Source: Ostrinia nubilalis (Eukaryota > Arthropoda > Insecta > Lepidoptera > Crambidae). From it: a stretch of 64,000 nt of DNA. The stretch spans positions 3,321,001 through 3,385,000 of the forward strand of contig NC_087100.1 of NCBI RefSeq assembly GCF_963855985.1, in the 5' to 3' direction. Shown here in pieces: positions 31,167 through 42,482 of the stretch. The notes beneath the pieces were generated by a model. It worked only from the letters and a program-made list of their open reading frames with translations, ran no database searches and was not told where the DNA came from. A program made the position numbers and the translations under genes. The stretch's first letter is position 1. Each line of letters opens with the position of its first letter.

Positions 31167-31206
31167 CCCTCTCCATAGCCTATGGAGAGGGCTATGCTTG
31201 GTGTTT
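31152..31206. repeat. 26-bp perfect inverted repeat with 3-base loop
   Basis: Arms 31152-31177 and 31181-31206 (AAACACCAAGCATAGCCCTC...) are exact inverses. The sequence is that of the RTE coding end (AMLGVSL region), so the left arm is an inverted duplication of the LINE 5' edge. Confidence 0.85.
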
Positions 31207-31570
31207 CTTTGCGAGATCGAATCAGAAATGAGGAGATCCGTAAACGAACCAAAGTCGCTGACATACCCCGACGGATTAGCAAGCTGAGCCCCGATTACGG
31301 TAACTTTTAACGTCTACAATCCAGACACGCTTCTCGATTCTGCGATACGATTGGTCAAAACAGCTGACGTACGCTGTTGAACGACCAATCGTATCGCAGA
31401 ATTGAGAAGCGTGTCTGGATTGTAGACGTTAAAATTTACCGTAATCGGGGCTCTGAAGTGGCAATGGGCAGTAGCAGGGAAGAGCTGGATGCAGGCCGCT
31501 ACCAATCGATCAACATGGAAAGCATTGGGGGAGGCCTATGTTCAGCAGTGGTCGTCCTATGGCTGAAATG
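31181..31570 (+). mobile_element. RTE-type LINE tail interrupted by a MITE
   Basis: 31181-31286 encodes the ...GVSLRDRIRNEEIRKRTKVAD part; it resumes at 31453 with a shortened tail region ending GGCCTATGTTCAGCAGTGG and an ATGATGAAG end. Comparison with 27577-27900 shows an internal deletion after GGGCA besides the MITE. Confidence 0.78.
31287..31452. mobile_element. 166-bp foldback MITE inside an RTE tail, CTG duplication
   Basis: Ends AGCCCCGATTACGGTAA and its exact inverse; nearly the whole element is a ~75-bp arm foldback. The intact sister RTE at about 27665 reads AGCTGAAGTGG; here CTG occurs on both sides (31284-31286, 31453-31455), which defines the insertion. Confidence 0.88.
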
Positions 31571-31866
31571 ATGAAGATAATTTTGAAGATGTTGAAACCG
31601 GAAAGTCTTTATTTACAAAGTCGCTGGATTTTATTGGCGATATAGGCCTTTCATTAAATGAGAACCTTGTCCCTGAGTATCGTAAATAGATTAGCCTTGA
31701 GATGTCAGAGCCAGATAGCGGTTAGTGAGCTTCAGTGGAGGGTATTTGCTTTATTTCAAGGTAGGCAGATTACTAAGGATACTATAAAGTAAATGACAAG
31801 ATACCTAAATAAATAAATTCTTTATTGTTTTATTTTTTTACAAGAGTGCGTGGTCTTAACCTGCCA

Positions 31867-31999
31867 AAAGCCTGGTCCGTGAGCACGTAGAATCCCGTCC
31901 GTCGCACAGTCGCGACAGCAATATAATTACGCGCGAGCGATAAGGATGGGTAGCTTGGGGTCATTGGACGGGATTCTACGTGCTCACGGACCAGGCTTT
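31867..31999. mobile_element. 133-bp MITE with 34-bp perfect inverted repeats
   Basis: Arms 31867-31900 and 31966-31999 are exact inverses (AAAGCCTGGTCCGTGAGCAC...). No clear target duplication. Confidence 0.8.
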
Positions 32000-32040
32000 A
32001 GCTTGCACTTATTACGTGTCATGTAAGTTATAAACTGTAT

Positions 32041-32197
32041 TTGATTGAAAAAGAGGCTGACAGAGGTGACTGAGTTTCTCCCGCCACTTCTTCTCAGCTC
32101 CAGCCCATATGTTGTCCCCAAGTGGTGGCAAGGCAAGCAAGGGACGTGTTTAAATGCCCTGGAAAGGGCCTATGTACTGAATAAACTATTTCTACTT
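32041..32197 (+). mobile_element. CR1-like LINE 3' end fragment
   Basis: Matches the 3' UTR of the element at 34050-38130 (GAAAAAGAGGCTGACA, GACTGAGTTTCT, GGGACGTGT words in the same order). It contains no coding sequence. Confidence 0.7.
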
Positions 32198-33088
32198 ATC
32201 AATAAAGGTCATAGCACACTTATCAACCCAGAGAGGGATCAACGCCTTTCGCTGCGCTGTCAACCACGAGGCGAGATTTTTACGTTACGGTGCCGAGAAG
32301 TGTGAGTTGCAGTATGGAGTTTCATACAATTAATACTGACCGCCTCGAGCTGATACGGTTACGATCCATTTCCGGGTTGATAAGTGTGCTTCGTCCTTTA
32401 GACGCCATTTGTCAAAAAGGCATGTTCAAATTACCTCATGCGTCTCTAATTAGTGAGGTTGGTAAACGGCTCTCATGTCACTTGCTGTGTAAGCTAAAAT
32501 AATTTGTAAACATTTGTCTCTGGTAATTTGGAGAGGGTTGTGTAGAAATATATTGTAGTGGAGACCAAATAATGATCTGAAGAGGATGATGATTATTTGT
32601 TTAGTTAGAAAGAAGAGTTTTTCATGCTAGGTTGTCAGTAATTTATTTTATTTGCTTAATAATTGCAATTATTATTTTCATTTTTGCTTGTGTTATTGTG
32701 ACCATTGAATTAAGGATAATCCGAGAAAAATCCATTAGTTTTGTATTCAAAGGCTTTTGGTCTGAATTGATACTTGTATTAGAGATTATTGGCATACTCT
32801 GAGATCAACGATCTCGAAATAAGCAAAACATGTCACAAATCACAATAATACTCATATTATTACTTACTTAGGCAAATTACACAAATCGTATAGCAAACAA
32901 GCCTTTATTGCGACGTAACGCCAAACAAAATTCCCGCCGATCGGAAAAGCTTTTCGCGATCATTTGGGGCGGAAATTGCCGAAGCAGCAAGAATATATTA
33001 TTTGTGGAGATGATTCATTATTGGCAAATACGAGTACGTTGGTACTTTAAGTAGTTATGTTTCGAGAGAGATCGACATGCTGGCTGCT
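32198..33088. other. Unassigned stretch
   Basis: A GC-richer patch at 32210-32470 has no frame I recognise; the rest is AT-rich. Confidence 0.35.
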
Positions 33089-33212
33089 TAAAGGCTTCAA
33101 CAGACCAAACTTGGTGTGACACACTTCAAAGAGTTTCTTGTATTACAACTTGCGCGGGCCTGCATTCAAACTGCGCTGCTACTGCCCTGCGTTTGGTCTG
33201 CCCAAGCCTTTA
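33089..33212. mobile_element. Small MITE (124 bp)
   Basis: TAAAGGCTTCAACAGACCAAAC at the left (positions 33089-33110) is matched by the inverse GTTTGGTCTGCCCAAGCCTTTA at the right, with a few mismatches. Confidence 0.55.
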
Positions 33213-33231
33213 AGACTTCCAGAAGCAAGTT

Positions 33232-33530
33232 CAAGTAAAATCGGCAGTGGAAAACTGCATACTCGTATCTGACTGTACCAGGTAGTCTGACAACAGAGAG
33301 AGATGGCGGGAGATCGTGCAAAGAGCTGTATCCGCCTCTACAACCGACGTGAACGCCTCAACGTGATCACGACCGCTCTTCTTCTTTATATTCGTTTCGC
33401 TCTTGGCAGAACGGTCGTGGTCACGTTGAGGCGTTGTAACAACTCTCCGTACGATCTCACGCCATCTCTCTCTGTTGGCAGACTGTCTGGTGCAGTCACA
33501 TACGCCGTCTCCCACTGCCGATTTCACTTG
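33232..33530. repeat. ~300-bp foldback with LINE-like coding arms
   Basis: The arms (about 33232-33365 and 33405-33530) are diverged inverse copies. Read on the minus strand the right arm encodes ANRERWREIVRRV and TTPQRDHDR, which resembles the C-terminal end of LINE ORF2 proteins. A poly-A-rich segment and CGTT repeats follow at 33640-33698. Confidence 0.55.
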
Positions 33531-33704
33531 GTCGGTTCAGCGCATTGGTGACCTGCCACGCGATCGGGTTCCTTCGACTTTTCCTTGGACGACCAGTTGT
33601 TCTAAGAGTTGTCATCCCACCTTGAGACCGCTCTGCCAAGAGCGAAATAAGAAGAAGAAACAAGTAAAAAAAAATCAAAAGTCGTTCGTTCGTTTCAACC
33701 ATAA

Positions 33705-33890
33705 GGCTGGTTTTAGTGTCACGCGGACCGTCCGGTGCGAACCCGCTCCGCACGGCCAATCTGTATGAACGTCTAGGGAGCGTTTAAGAGTAATGCGGTC
33801 CGAAGGAACAGCTCCGCGCCCTAGCAGTTCATACAGATCGGCTGTGCGGAGCGATCCGCACTGACAGTCCGCGTGACACTAAAACCAGCC
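33705..33890. mobile_element. Harbinger-like MITE with TAA duplication (186 bp)
   Basis: TAA at 33702-33704 and 33891-33893 flank GGCTGGTTTTAGTGTCACGC and its inverse. The interior is GC-rich and partly self-complementary. Confidence 0.82.
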
Positions 33891-33893
33891 TAA

Positions 33894-34045
33894 GACGTCC
33901 ACTGGTGAACTAAGGCCTCCCTCAAAGATTACCACAACTGACGGTATTCAGGTGCTTCCATCACATAGCTTGTAAAACTGAAAGTATTCTAATGGCGAAC
34001 ACCGACCGGAAAACGTAGTACAGACAGGCCTCCCTCAGTGGACTG
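33894..34045. mobile_element. Rearranged RTE tail fragments
   Basis: GACGTCCACTGGTGAACTAAGG matches the RTE end in minus orientation; further on, GGAAAACGTAG...CAGGCCTCCCTCAGTGGACTGATGATC matches it in plus orientation. Decayed. Confidence 0.5.
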
Positions 34046-35053
34046 ATGATCAGATGTCAGTATGTTAAAATTAATAGGTTTATTTCTAAAACAAAAAAAT
34101 TAATAAAAGGGCAAGAACAGTTTCACAAAAGTATTCTGTTAAGGAAAAAGAATCTAGATTTGGTTGACAGTCTAGAAATTTACCACAGTAAACTAGTAGA
34201 GAGTAGGTCCACTCATAACTTGGACGTTGAAAGGTTGCAGGCTGAAATCACAAACTTGCATGACTCGCTTGCATCCATAACAGCTAAATATAATTCAGCC
34301 AGGGAACAAATTAACGAACATATCCTGGCAGCAAACAATCTCTTAGATCTAGGCAATCCTACTACGGATTTTAAATCTCTGCCAAACATAACAATGCAAA
34401 GTCAGCAACAAACTGATGGCGGCTTGCGGCCTTCAATGTCTTCAAAAACGGGACTGTTGAATGTACATAAATCAAGCAATGTAGTGTTGTTCTCAGATAG
34501 GCTAGGAGTTGGTTATGGCCCCATATTAAATAAAAAATTAGATTGTAAAATAATAAATAACTGTATGCCAGACGCATCTTATTGTCAATTAATGAATGGC
34601 ATAAAAAATAGTAAACAATTACACAGTAATTCTATTTTAATTATAATGTTAGGAAACAGTCAGAATATAAATAGGAAAAATATTCTACATAATTTTTCCA
34701 TGCTGGCCAGCCTTAATATTCATAAAATAATTATATGTGCCCTGCCATACTGTAAAAATGGCTCCTCTGAAACTAATGAAAGTATTCACTTACTGAATAC
34801 TTTATTATTTAATTTGACTGTTCGTCATAGCGACAAATTTGTCTATTTTGACACTAATAAATTTATTAATAATAAGTTCATAATGACAGGCAGCTCTTTA
34901 CACCTGCCTCAAAGCATAAAATTAAAACTTGCTACATTGTTAGCTTATAATATTAACTGTGTTATTAACACAAAACAAGTAAATTCCACTTTTGATATTA
35001 TTAGTAGAAATACTAATACTAATATTTCTGTGACGACCTCTGATTTAAACTGA
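34046..35053 (+). CDS. CR1-like ORF1 protein, N-terminally truncated
   Basis: The ATG at 34046 lies in or at the edge of flanking sequence, so the first residues may not be native. Residues 40-100 are predicted coiled coil (VERLQAEITNLHDSLASI). Residues 140-310 resemble the SGNH/GDSL-esterase-like domain of CR1 ORF1: VVLFSDRLG at the place of block I, LIIMLGNSQN at the place of the GxND block and SSLHLPQS near the last block with its His. Catalytic residues appear substituted, so activity is doubtful. The protein ends TSDLN at a TGA embedded in a slippery sequence. Confidence 0.75.
   Translation: MIRCQYVKINRFISKTKKLIKGQEQFHKSILLRKKNLDLVDSLEIYHSKLVESRSTHNLDVERLQAEITNLHDSLASITAKYNSAREQINEHILAANNLLDLGNPTTDFKSLPNITMQSQQQTDGGLRPSMSSKTGLLNVHKSSNVVLFSDRLGVGYGPILNKKLDCKIINNCMPDASYCQLMNGIKNSKQLHSNSILIIMLGNSQNINRKNILHNFSMLASLNIHKIIICALPYCKNGSSETNESIHLLNTLLFNLTVRHSDKFVYFDTNKFINNKFIMTGSSLHLPQSIKLKLATLLAYNINCVINTKQVNSTFDIISRNTNTNISVTTSDLN
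35044..35050 (+). promoter_or_regulatory. T TTA AAC slippery heptamer, probable -1 frameshift ORF1 to ORF2
   Basis: The ORF1 phase reads GAT TTA AAC TGA, so T-TTA-AAC is exactly in phase and directly followed by the ORF1 stop. ORF2 is in the -1 frame, open from 35044 (TGA at 35041 upstream), and its endonuclease homology begins within about 20 codons, with no in-frame ATG before the conserved motifs. This heptamer is the classic efficient -1 site of coronaviruses and other elements. A small AGAC/GTCT hairpin lies near 35069. Confidence 0.72.
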
Positions 35054-37942
35054 GAGGGACGACAACAGACAGGTCTATTAAAGGATTTAATATTGTTCAT
35101 CAAAATTTACAAGGCCTGGCTGGCAAAGAATTAGAACTAGAATTGTTTTTAAAAAAATACGATGTTCATGTATTATGTTTAACCGAACATTGGCTTAAAA
35201 ATTATGAATTGATGTTTCATATAGGAAATTATAAAGTTTGTAGTTCGTTCACCAGGGAGTCTGCTATTAGAGGGGGGTCACTCATATTATTAAATAATCA
35301 ATTTAAATACAAGGAAAGAAAAGACATTGTCTCACTCTCAGTCGAACGAACTATAGAACTTGCGTGTGCAGAGCTAGAGCAGTATATAATTGTAAGTGTG
35401 TACAAGCCCCCATCTGCAAATTACCAATTATTCGAATCCACTATGGAGGAGGTCTTAAAAAAGGTATTTAAATCAAATAAGAGAGTAGTTGTATGTGGAG
35501 ATTTTAATATAGATTTATTAGATAATACTCAATATAAAATAAGATTCTTAAACCTTTTTAAATCTTTTAATTTATCACATCTTTTCACTGAGCCTACTAG
35601 AATCACTCCAACATCAGCTACTTGCTTAGATAACATTTTTTGTAACTGTGATATTCAAAGTAAATCAATAATTAATTGCCTTAGTTCAGATCATAGTGGA
35701 CAATTGGCCACATTTGAACACCATCATGTCCCTAGTACAGTGGATGTTGTTTGTAGGCCAATAACAACTAACCGAATTGACAAATTTAAGAAAAATATTT
35801 GTGATGGTATTGATAAACTTATATTAGATGACAATAATGTCGATCAAATTTATGAGGATCTATTCAGTGTTGTGAGTGAGGAATTCAAAACCACATTCCC
35901 ACAGAAAAAGATCCGAATAAATTCTGTTAAATGTAAATTTGATGACTGGGCTACAACTGGCATTCACAAGAGTAGAAATAAAATGTATGAATTATATAGT
36001 CTTAAAGCCGATACGCAAGATCTGAGTGTTATAGAATATGTTAAAAATTACTCAAAAATATTTAAAAAGGTTTGTTTGGCTGCTAAATCAAATCATCTTC
36101 GAAACATGATTTTAAATTCTAATAATAAAGCTAAGGCTACGTGGAACATAATAAATAAACAAACATGTAAAAATAAATCGAAGGATAACACTTTTTCACT
36201 GAAAATCGGAAACGAAATTATAAATTCCGATACAGAAGTTGCAACCACATTTGAGACATTCTTCTCCAATATTGCGTCTGAAACAACTAAAGAACTGAAT
36301 TCATCACCAGTTCTTGCAGAGTCTCTTTTAAAATCTAAGGTCACCGAGTGCCAGTGTCTGCTCCAGTTCAGGCATATAGATTGTAATACAATAATTAAAA
36401 CCTTTAGAGAATTAAATATGAAAAAAACTGAGGACCTTTGGGGAATCTCCGTCAGTATAATTGGAACAATTATTGACACCATAGCTCCTCACCTTGCATT
36501 CATTTTTAATACATGTATTGATCAAGGTTGCTTTCCTAGCTTAATGAAGTTAAGTAAAATAATTCCATTGTTCAAGGCTGGTGACAAATGTGACCCCTCT
36601 AATTTTCGACCGATTTCTATTCTACCAGTACTTAGCAAAATTTTCGAGAAAATTATTTTCCACCAACTTCTATCTCACTTCATTTTTAACAAATTATTAC
36701 ACAATAAGCAATTTGGTTTTACGAAAGGTAGAAGTACTACTGACGCTGGGGTAGCACTATTGAAACACGTCTTTGATGCTTGGGAGAGTAAAAAGGACGC
36801 TGTTGGTATTTTCTGTGATCTTTCAAAAGCGTTTGATTGTGTAGACCACCAAACCTTACTAAACAAATTGCGACATTATGGTGTTTCGAATAAGTCACTT
36901 GATCTGCTGAACTCGTATCTCACAGGCAGAAAACAAAAAGTTTGTATTAACGGAACTGAGTCTTCTGGAGCACCTCTTACTATGGGTGTGCCACAGGGAT
37001 CAATATTGGGACCTTTGCTATTTCTTATTTATATTAATGACCTTCCTTACTTTGTAAAAGATCTGTGTGATATTGTGTTATTTGCTGATGACACATCTCT
37101 CATTTTCAAAGTTGATAGAGGTAAGGTAAATTTTGACGATATTAATAACACACTCTCACAGGTTCTACATTGGTTCACTGTTAACAACTTATTGTTAAAT
37201 GCAAACAAAACTAAGTGCATTAAATTTACCTTACCTAATGTGAGGCAGGTTTCCACGCAATTAATGGTGAAGAATGAACCATTAAATAGCATAAATTCCA
37301 CAACATTCCTGGGAATCACTTTAGATGCTAAACTTCAATGGGGTCCTCATATTGAAACTTTGTCAAAAAGGCTCAGTTCGGCTGCTTTTGCAGTGAGAAA
37401 GATAAGGCAATTAACTGACATTGAAACGGCAAGGCTAGTATATTTTAGCTATTTTCATAGTATAATGTCATACGGCATATTGTTGTGGGGCTCAGCCGCG
37501 GACATTGAAACTGTGTTTGTTCTGCAGAAGAGAGCAGTGCGGGCCATTTATAACCTTGGACCCCGATTTTCCTTGAAAGATTTTTTTAAGGAAATAAACA
37601 TACTGACAGTAGCTTCACAGTTCATTTATGAAAACCTTTTATATGTCCGCAAAAATATAGAGCAATTCACGAAAAAGCGATTTGCATAACTTTAATACAA
37701 GAAACAAAAATAAACTTGCCGTTCCAAATTTCAGATTGCATAAGATTGGTAATTCATTTATGGGAAAATGTATTAAATTCTTTAATAAATTACCACAAAC
37801 TGTTGTAGAACTACCCATTCATAAATTCAAAGAACATATTAAAAGTACCTTAATGAAAAAGGGCTACTATAAAGTCGATGATTATTTAAAAGATAAAAAT
37901 GTTTGGGATACGTTGTTGCCTAGCTCGCATAAATATTTATAA
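35050..37942 (+). pseudogene. CR1-like ORF2: endonuclease and reverse transcriptase, one frameshift
   Basis: The first frame is open to 37689. The endonuclease begins at NIVHQNLQG and includes TEHWL, GDFNIDLL and SSDHSG. The reverse transcriptase has FCDLSKAFDCVDHQTLL, GVPQGSILGPLLFLIYIND and FADDTSLIF, all intact. The last 86 codons (37682-37942: FNTRNKNKL, KCIKFFNKLPQ) are in another frame, so a small indel near 37680 separates them. This C-terminal block is conserved in the group, so the break probably inactivates or weakens the enzyme. Translation presumably starts by frameshift from ORF1. Confidence 0.87.
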
Positions 37943-38130
37943 CTTTGTACATTTTAAAGCATGTAAACCTTTGAAAAAGAGGCTGACAATAGTGACTGAG
38001 TTTCTTGCGCTGCTTCTTCTCAGCACTGGCCCATTTATTGTCCTGAAGCAGTGGTAGGGTTAATACTGGGACGTGTAAAAGTGCTTTTTTTAAGCCTATT
38101 TACAGAAATAAATGAGTTTTAATGAGTTTT

Positions 38131-38789
38131 AGAAATACACGTTACAGACTTTACAAACAGACAAACATTAAAACATTCAAACACTCGTATACGCACAAGA
38201 TTTCTCCCAAGACGTTTTGTTAGGGCACACAAAGTTTTATTAAATTTCCCATAAACTCGTAGGCGGTTCACATAAACACGGGCATGTTATGAGAAAACTT
38301 CTTACTTATTTGACTTCGGTAGGGTTTGTTCCGGTGTTTATCGTAACTTTGCGGGTTCACCTGTTTACAAGTCAGTATTTATAGAAAGGGTAGGTGCAAA
38401 TGTTAGGTGAGGAAAAATAGAGGGATACGAAGTTTGCTATGACGCGGACAGAATAAGGTTTCTGAGCGTTAAATACGCAAGTAACGGATTTTCCTCCTTT
38501 TTCTGTAATGGAAAGTTTTACATACTTTACCTATTGTGATTTAATTTCATTGTGTTTATATTTCTATTTTAACAATAAAATCATGCAATGGAAATATTGA
38601 GAGTGATCCATGATGCCGCGGCGTGTGTATCTTCTGCCATGATATTTGCATTGGCAAATATCCATTGATAGTAGTAGTAGTATTTTACCAACATTGGTCT
38701 ACACCAATGATGGTAAAATTATGCAAGAAAATGGACTCCGTCCAAAGTCGTAAAGCCCGTAGGCAAAAGAAAATGAATGAAATACGTTA
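38131..38789. other. Unassigned AT-rich stretch
   Basis: Contains a short inverted pair ACCAACATTGGTCTACACCAATGATGGT near 38690; nothing else supported. Confidence 0.35.
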
Positions 38790-39037
38790 TCTATACCTAT
38801 ATTAAAAAACGGAAGAGTTTGTTTGTTTGCTTCAACATGTTAATTGCTAATCTCAGGAACTACCAGTCCGATTTAAAAAAATATTTTTGTGTCGGATAGC
38901 CCATTTTTCGAGGAAGGTTTTAGGCAATTATAATGTCACCCTACAGCCAATAGGGGCGAGCAGTAAAGAAAAATGTTGCAAAACGGGAAATATTACTCGA
39001 ACTATTTTCACGCGTATGAAGTCGCGGGTATAGCTAG
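38790..39037 (+). mobile_element. Short non-autonomous Helitron-like element (248 bp)
   Basis: A|TCTATACCTATATT at the left; GAAGTCGCGGGTATAGCTAG|T at the right (39034-39038). Close in structure to 18732-18955. Confidence 0.75.
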
Positions 39038-40880
39038 TTTAATAAATAAGTTCAAAACCACATACCTATAATTTGTAAATTTAGAAACGTATCAATCACC
39101 AAAATGCATAAAATGCCGATCCATTTTCCTTGTTTTCATTTTTCCATCGCCTCATGGAGTGACGTGATGCGCTATTGATATTTCTCGTATAATCCAAGGG
39201 CGGTACATTTACCAAATTTTATCAACATGACACAAGTAAATAAGATCAGCCAGCACCAAATTAGTTAAATTGTAACAATTATGATGGTCATTTTTAAGAT
39301 TATTCCCGCAATATCCCGCAGTCAATCACTTAGTTCTCATGCCTGACTAGAGCAAAAAAAAATAGGATAGTGTCAATATTTAGAAGTCACAGGTTCCTTT
39401 ACGACAACCAAATTTAAATTACTTTTGCCTATGATACTATCATCGTTTAAAATCTTAATTTCAAAAATAGGGATGGGATATTTGCGCTAAGCCGTTGGCG
39501 CCACTTGTGAGTGACAGGACCTTACTCTACAGTGGCGCTACTCCTGTGAGTGCAATTACGATAGTTCTCTTAACCGCTTCAGCTTTCACCAGTTGGCGTC
39601 ACTGTATTAGCTACTATAAATAATAATAAATAATAATAATAAATCTTTATTTCATTACCAAAGTATACTAGCGAGTGACGTGATATAATGCTTAATTCAA
39701 TACAACATAGTACATCTGTTTCCGCAATTTATTACACCGATCTTAATTTCGTTGCGGGTCCAATGTCCGTTTAACTTGACCTTTATTGGTTGGGTTTTTA
39801 TGGCGGTCAAGCTGTAGATCCTGGCTACACAGGAGTTGCAGTGGTGGGAACGAGAGGTGGGAATAGTCCCATAGCGAGTGACATGATCTAGGCTTACTAT
39901 GTACACTGTGAAGCCAACAGGTGAGGGCAAATACGATAGCCCTGATTTCTGTGTCAAAATAATTTAAAGGTATTAAACATCACAATTCGCGCTGGCCGCT
40001 TTCTCCGGTCTGTGGCAAAGAGCAATCACATAGCCTATGGCTTGTAGACCGCTCGAAAGATAAGCGGGCATTATCGGCAATCCCTGATAAGGGTAATGGT
40101 ATAATGGAGAATTCGCACAACAACCGATAAGACAAGCTCCTGAATGATTAATTTCGGTTTTGTATTAAAACTGACTTCTTGCACCAGGATAAATGGGTAA
40201 AACGAAGGGAAGGGTCATAAGGAAACTATTTTATCATTATTATGTAGATGTGTGTGTTCTATTTTTTTTGGTGAATAATTATTGTCATATGTGTCATATG
40301 TGTTATACATATGTGTCATATGTGAGTGATGTGTTTTTAATTTTAACTAATTACGTTCATTTGAAACTTAGCACAATATCTATTTGATTAAATGATTAAT
40401 ATTTATTGTGACTGATTTATTTTGTGTGGTGTGCAATTTAATAGTTTAGTAGAGTATTTTATCTAATTTTGGAGTTTGTTATGGCGTTTCAGGGTCAAGA
40501 GTATCACGTTTAGTCGAATGGTATCAGAAATAGATATTATACGATATTCTAAATAGATTATGTTCACTAAGGAAAATTGGCCAAGTAAGAAAAGTAATGT
40601 TAGTTATAGTCATTGGTTCTTTATTGCTGTATTATTATGAATAAAATATTATGTAAAACAAAAAACATCAGAAATTTTGAGCACTGAGAAAAGGAATATT
40701 TTGTTCACAAATTGTTGTTGTACCTACATGGTAACCTTATTTACATGACTTGTTCTGAAAACATACTCATCTCATTTACGTAGAAATAATATCATAACGT
40801 TTACATAACAGAACAACAAAATAACACAAAATTATTTTTATTATAATTTTACTCGTAATAGAAACGCCTTTGAATTTATC
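39038..40880. other. Unassigned stretch
   Basis: AAT-rich microsatellite near 39618-39645 and repeated CATATGTG words at 40286-40325. Several small frames without domains; no gene called. Confidence 0.35.
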
Positions 40881-40882
40881 TT

Positions 40883-40985
40883 CATCATATCAGCCATAGG
40901 ATGTCCATTGCTGAACATAGGCCTACACCAATGATTTCTATAATGATGTTGTGAGTTGGTAGCGGCCAGCGATGTGTTATGAGGT
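40883..40985 (-). mobile_element. RTE-type LINE 3' tail fragment
   Basis: TCAGCCATAGGATGTCCATTGC and GAACATAGGCCTACACCAATG are the inverse of the RTE end, shortened and mutated. Confidence 0.65.
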
Positions 40986-42247
40986 CCTTTAAATTAATTT
41001 GATGAAATTCTTTTAGCGGTTTTGACGTGAACATAATTTCATTTAACGAACAGATTTTTATTTTTTTGTGTTTAAACTAGTATGTTACAAAAAGTTCTAC
41101 ATAATAGGTAACTCTAGTCAATTACTCTCGTCGCATATACTGAATCAGTAGGAACAGCAGAATAATTTAAGTTCATTTAATTACTTTCTTATTTAATCTA
41201 CTATTTACACATTTTGTTAAAAGGACAAGCACACCAGGCTGCGCATTTTCGTTGCAAACTCACCCCTATTACAAACATACATAAAGATTTCAGTATTTAG
41301 CTTGACGTGCTCTCCCAAACTGACTAAGCATAATCTCCCTGAAAAGCCTTATCAAGTTGACAAATTGACTGGTTACTGCAGATTGCGGCTTTACGGTTTA
41401 AAAGCAGCTTAATATGAATATTCATTTCAGCATATTGACTTTACGAAACCGATTAAGATTCCATTTTCTGATATCGATTGTGACAAACAGCCACCATGGT
41501 TTAAAATATTATAAGATATTTGAAAAATTGGATTTTTGTAAGTAGCTTTAGTTAATTGTTAAGCCTTTGACTTCAAAACTTTATGAAGTCATCTTTCCAC
41601 ATTGTAGGACATCCCATTATGTTTTTATTTAAACTAAGCTATTTTAGCGTTAAGATTTCTTTCTATTTTAAAATATTTAATCTATAATCAATAAATCAGT
41701 CCTAACTATTAATACACTACATTACTTAAATTATAACCGCAATCTAGCGGGTGGAGTGTTTAACTTAATCCGTTTTGCTGAATTTTACTTTTAAATTAAT
41801 TTAATTGGATATCACTTAAAATTATGAGCGAGCAAGTTAAATTCCAGATTGTAATCTGTGTTATGAAAAGTAATACCTACTTTAAAATTTGAGTGCAGTA
41901 CGAATTCGTTCATTTTAATTTAATAGAAAGCTTGGCAGCGTCGCTTAATTATTCAAAACTGTCGAGCAACGTTATGAAAATTAGAGCTTATAATTAGGTC
42001 AAATGAATAATAAATCGGGCAATGCACGAATTTCAATTAATTTGAAAGCATATCTCAGTTCATTTTAAAAGGTAATTGAGCATAAATTTTCCACGATTTT
42101 GCAGTTGTTTAAAATTAAAATAAAAAAAAATCTTTAAATCAAAAATATTTTAAATAGGTATAATATTATAGGTATAATAGAATAGAATCGAATAAAAAAC
42201 TTTATTAACAATATTTATAATAGTTAACATTAATTTACCTACCTAGA
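40986..42247. other. Unassigned AT-rich stretch
   Basis: No coding frame, element ends or RNA genes recognised. Confidence 0.4.
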
Positions 42248-42393
42248 ACGTCGTCCACCTACAAGGTGAACCGACGACATCGTGAAGGTAGCAGGAAGGC
42301 GCTGGACGCAGGCCGCTACCGAGCAACATGAAAAAGATTGGGAGGCTTATGTTCAGCAGTGGACGCCCTATAGCTGAGATAATGAAGATGATG
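42248..42393 (+). mobile_element. RTE-type LINE 3' tail fragment
   Basis: GTCCACCTACAAGGTGAACCGACGACATCG...TTATGTTCAGCAGTGGACG with indels, then ATAATGAAGATGATG. Same subfamily as the copy ending at 27900. Confidence 0.75.
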
Positions 42394-42482
42394 CCCCCGC
42401 TCAGCATTTACCATTTTATTTGATTTGATTGGTTGCCTCGTAATAAATTTTTTACACCCTTTATAATCTCGTAAGTCTACTA

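Larger units (their letters stand above)
34046..38130 (+). mobile_element. CR1-like LINE, 5'-truncated
   Basis: ORF1, ORF2 and a ~190-bp 3' UTR. The 5' edge near 34050 abuts an RTE relic; the normal ORF1 start and 5' UTR are missing. The 3' end is a tandem repeat of AATGAGTTTT (38111-38130) with no poly-A, consistent with CR1-group elements, which end in short repeats. ORF2 has one frameshift near 37680. A second 3'-end copy is at 32041. Confidence 0.85.

Noticed and set aside
39697..39957. 86-codon minus-strand frame
   Set aside because: No domain and near AAT-repeat sequence; not called.
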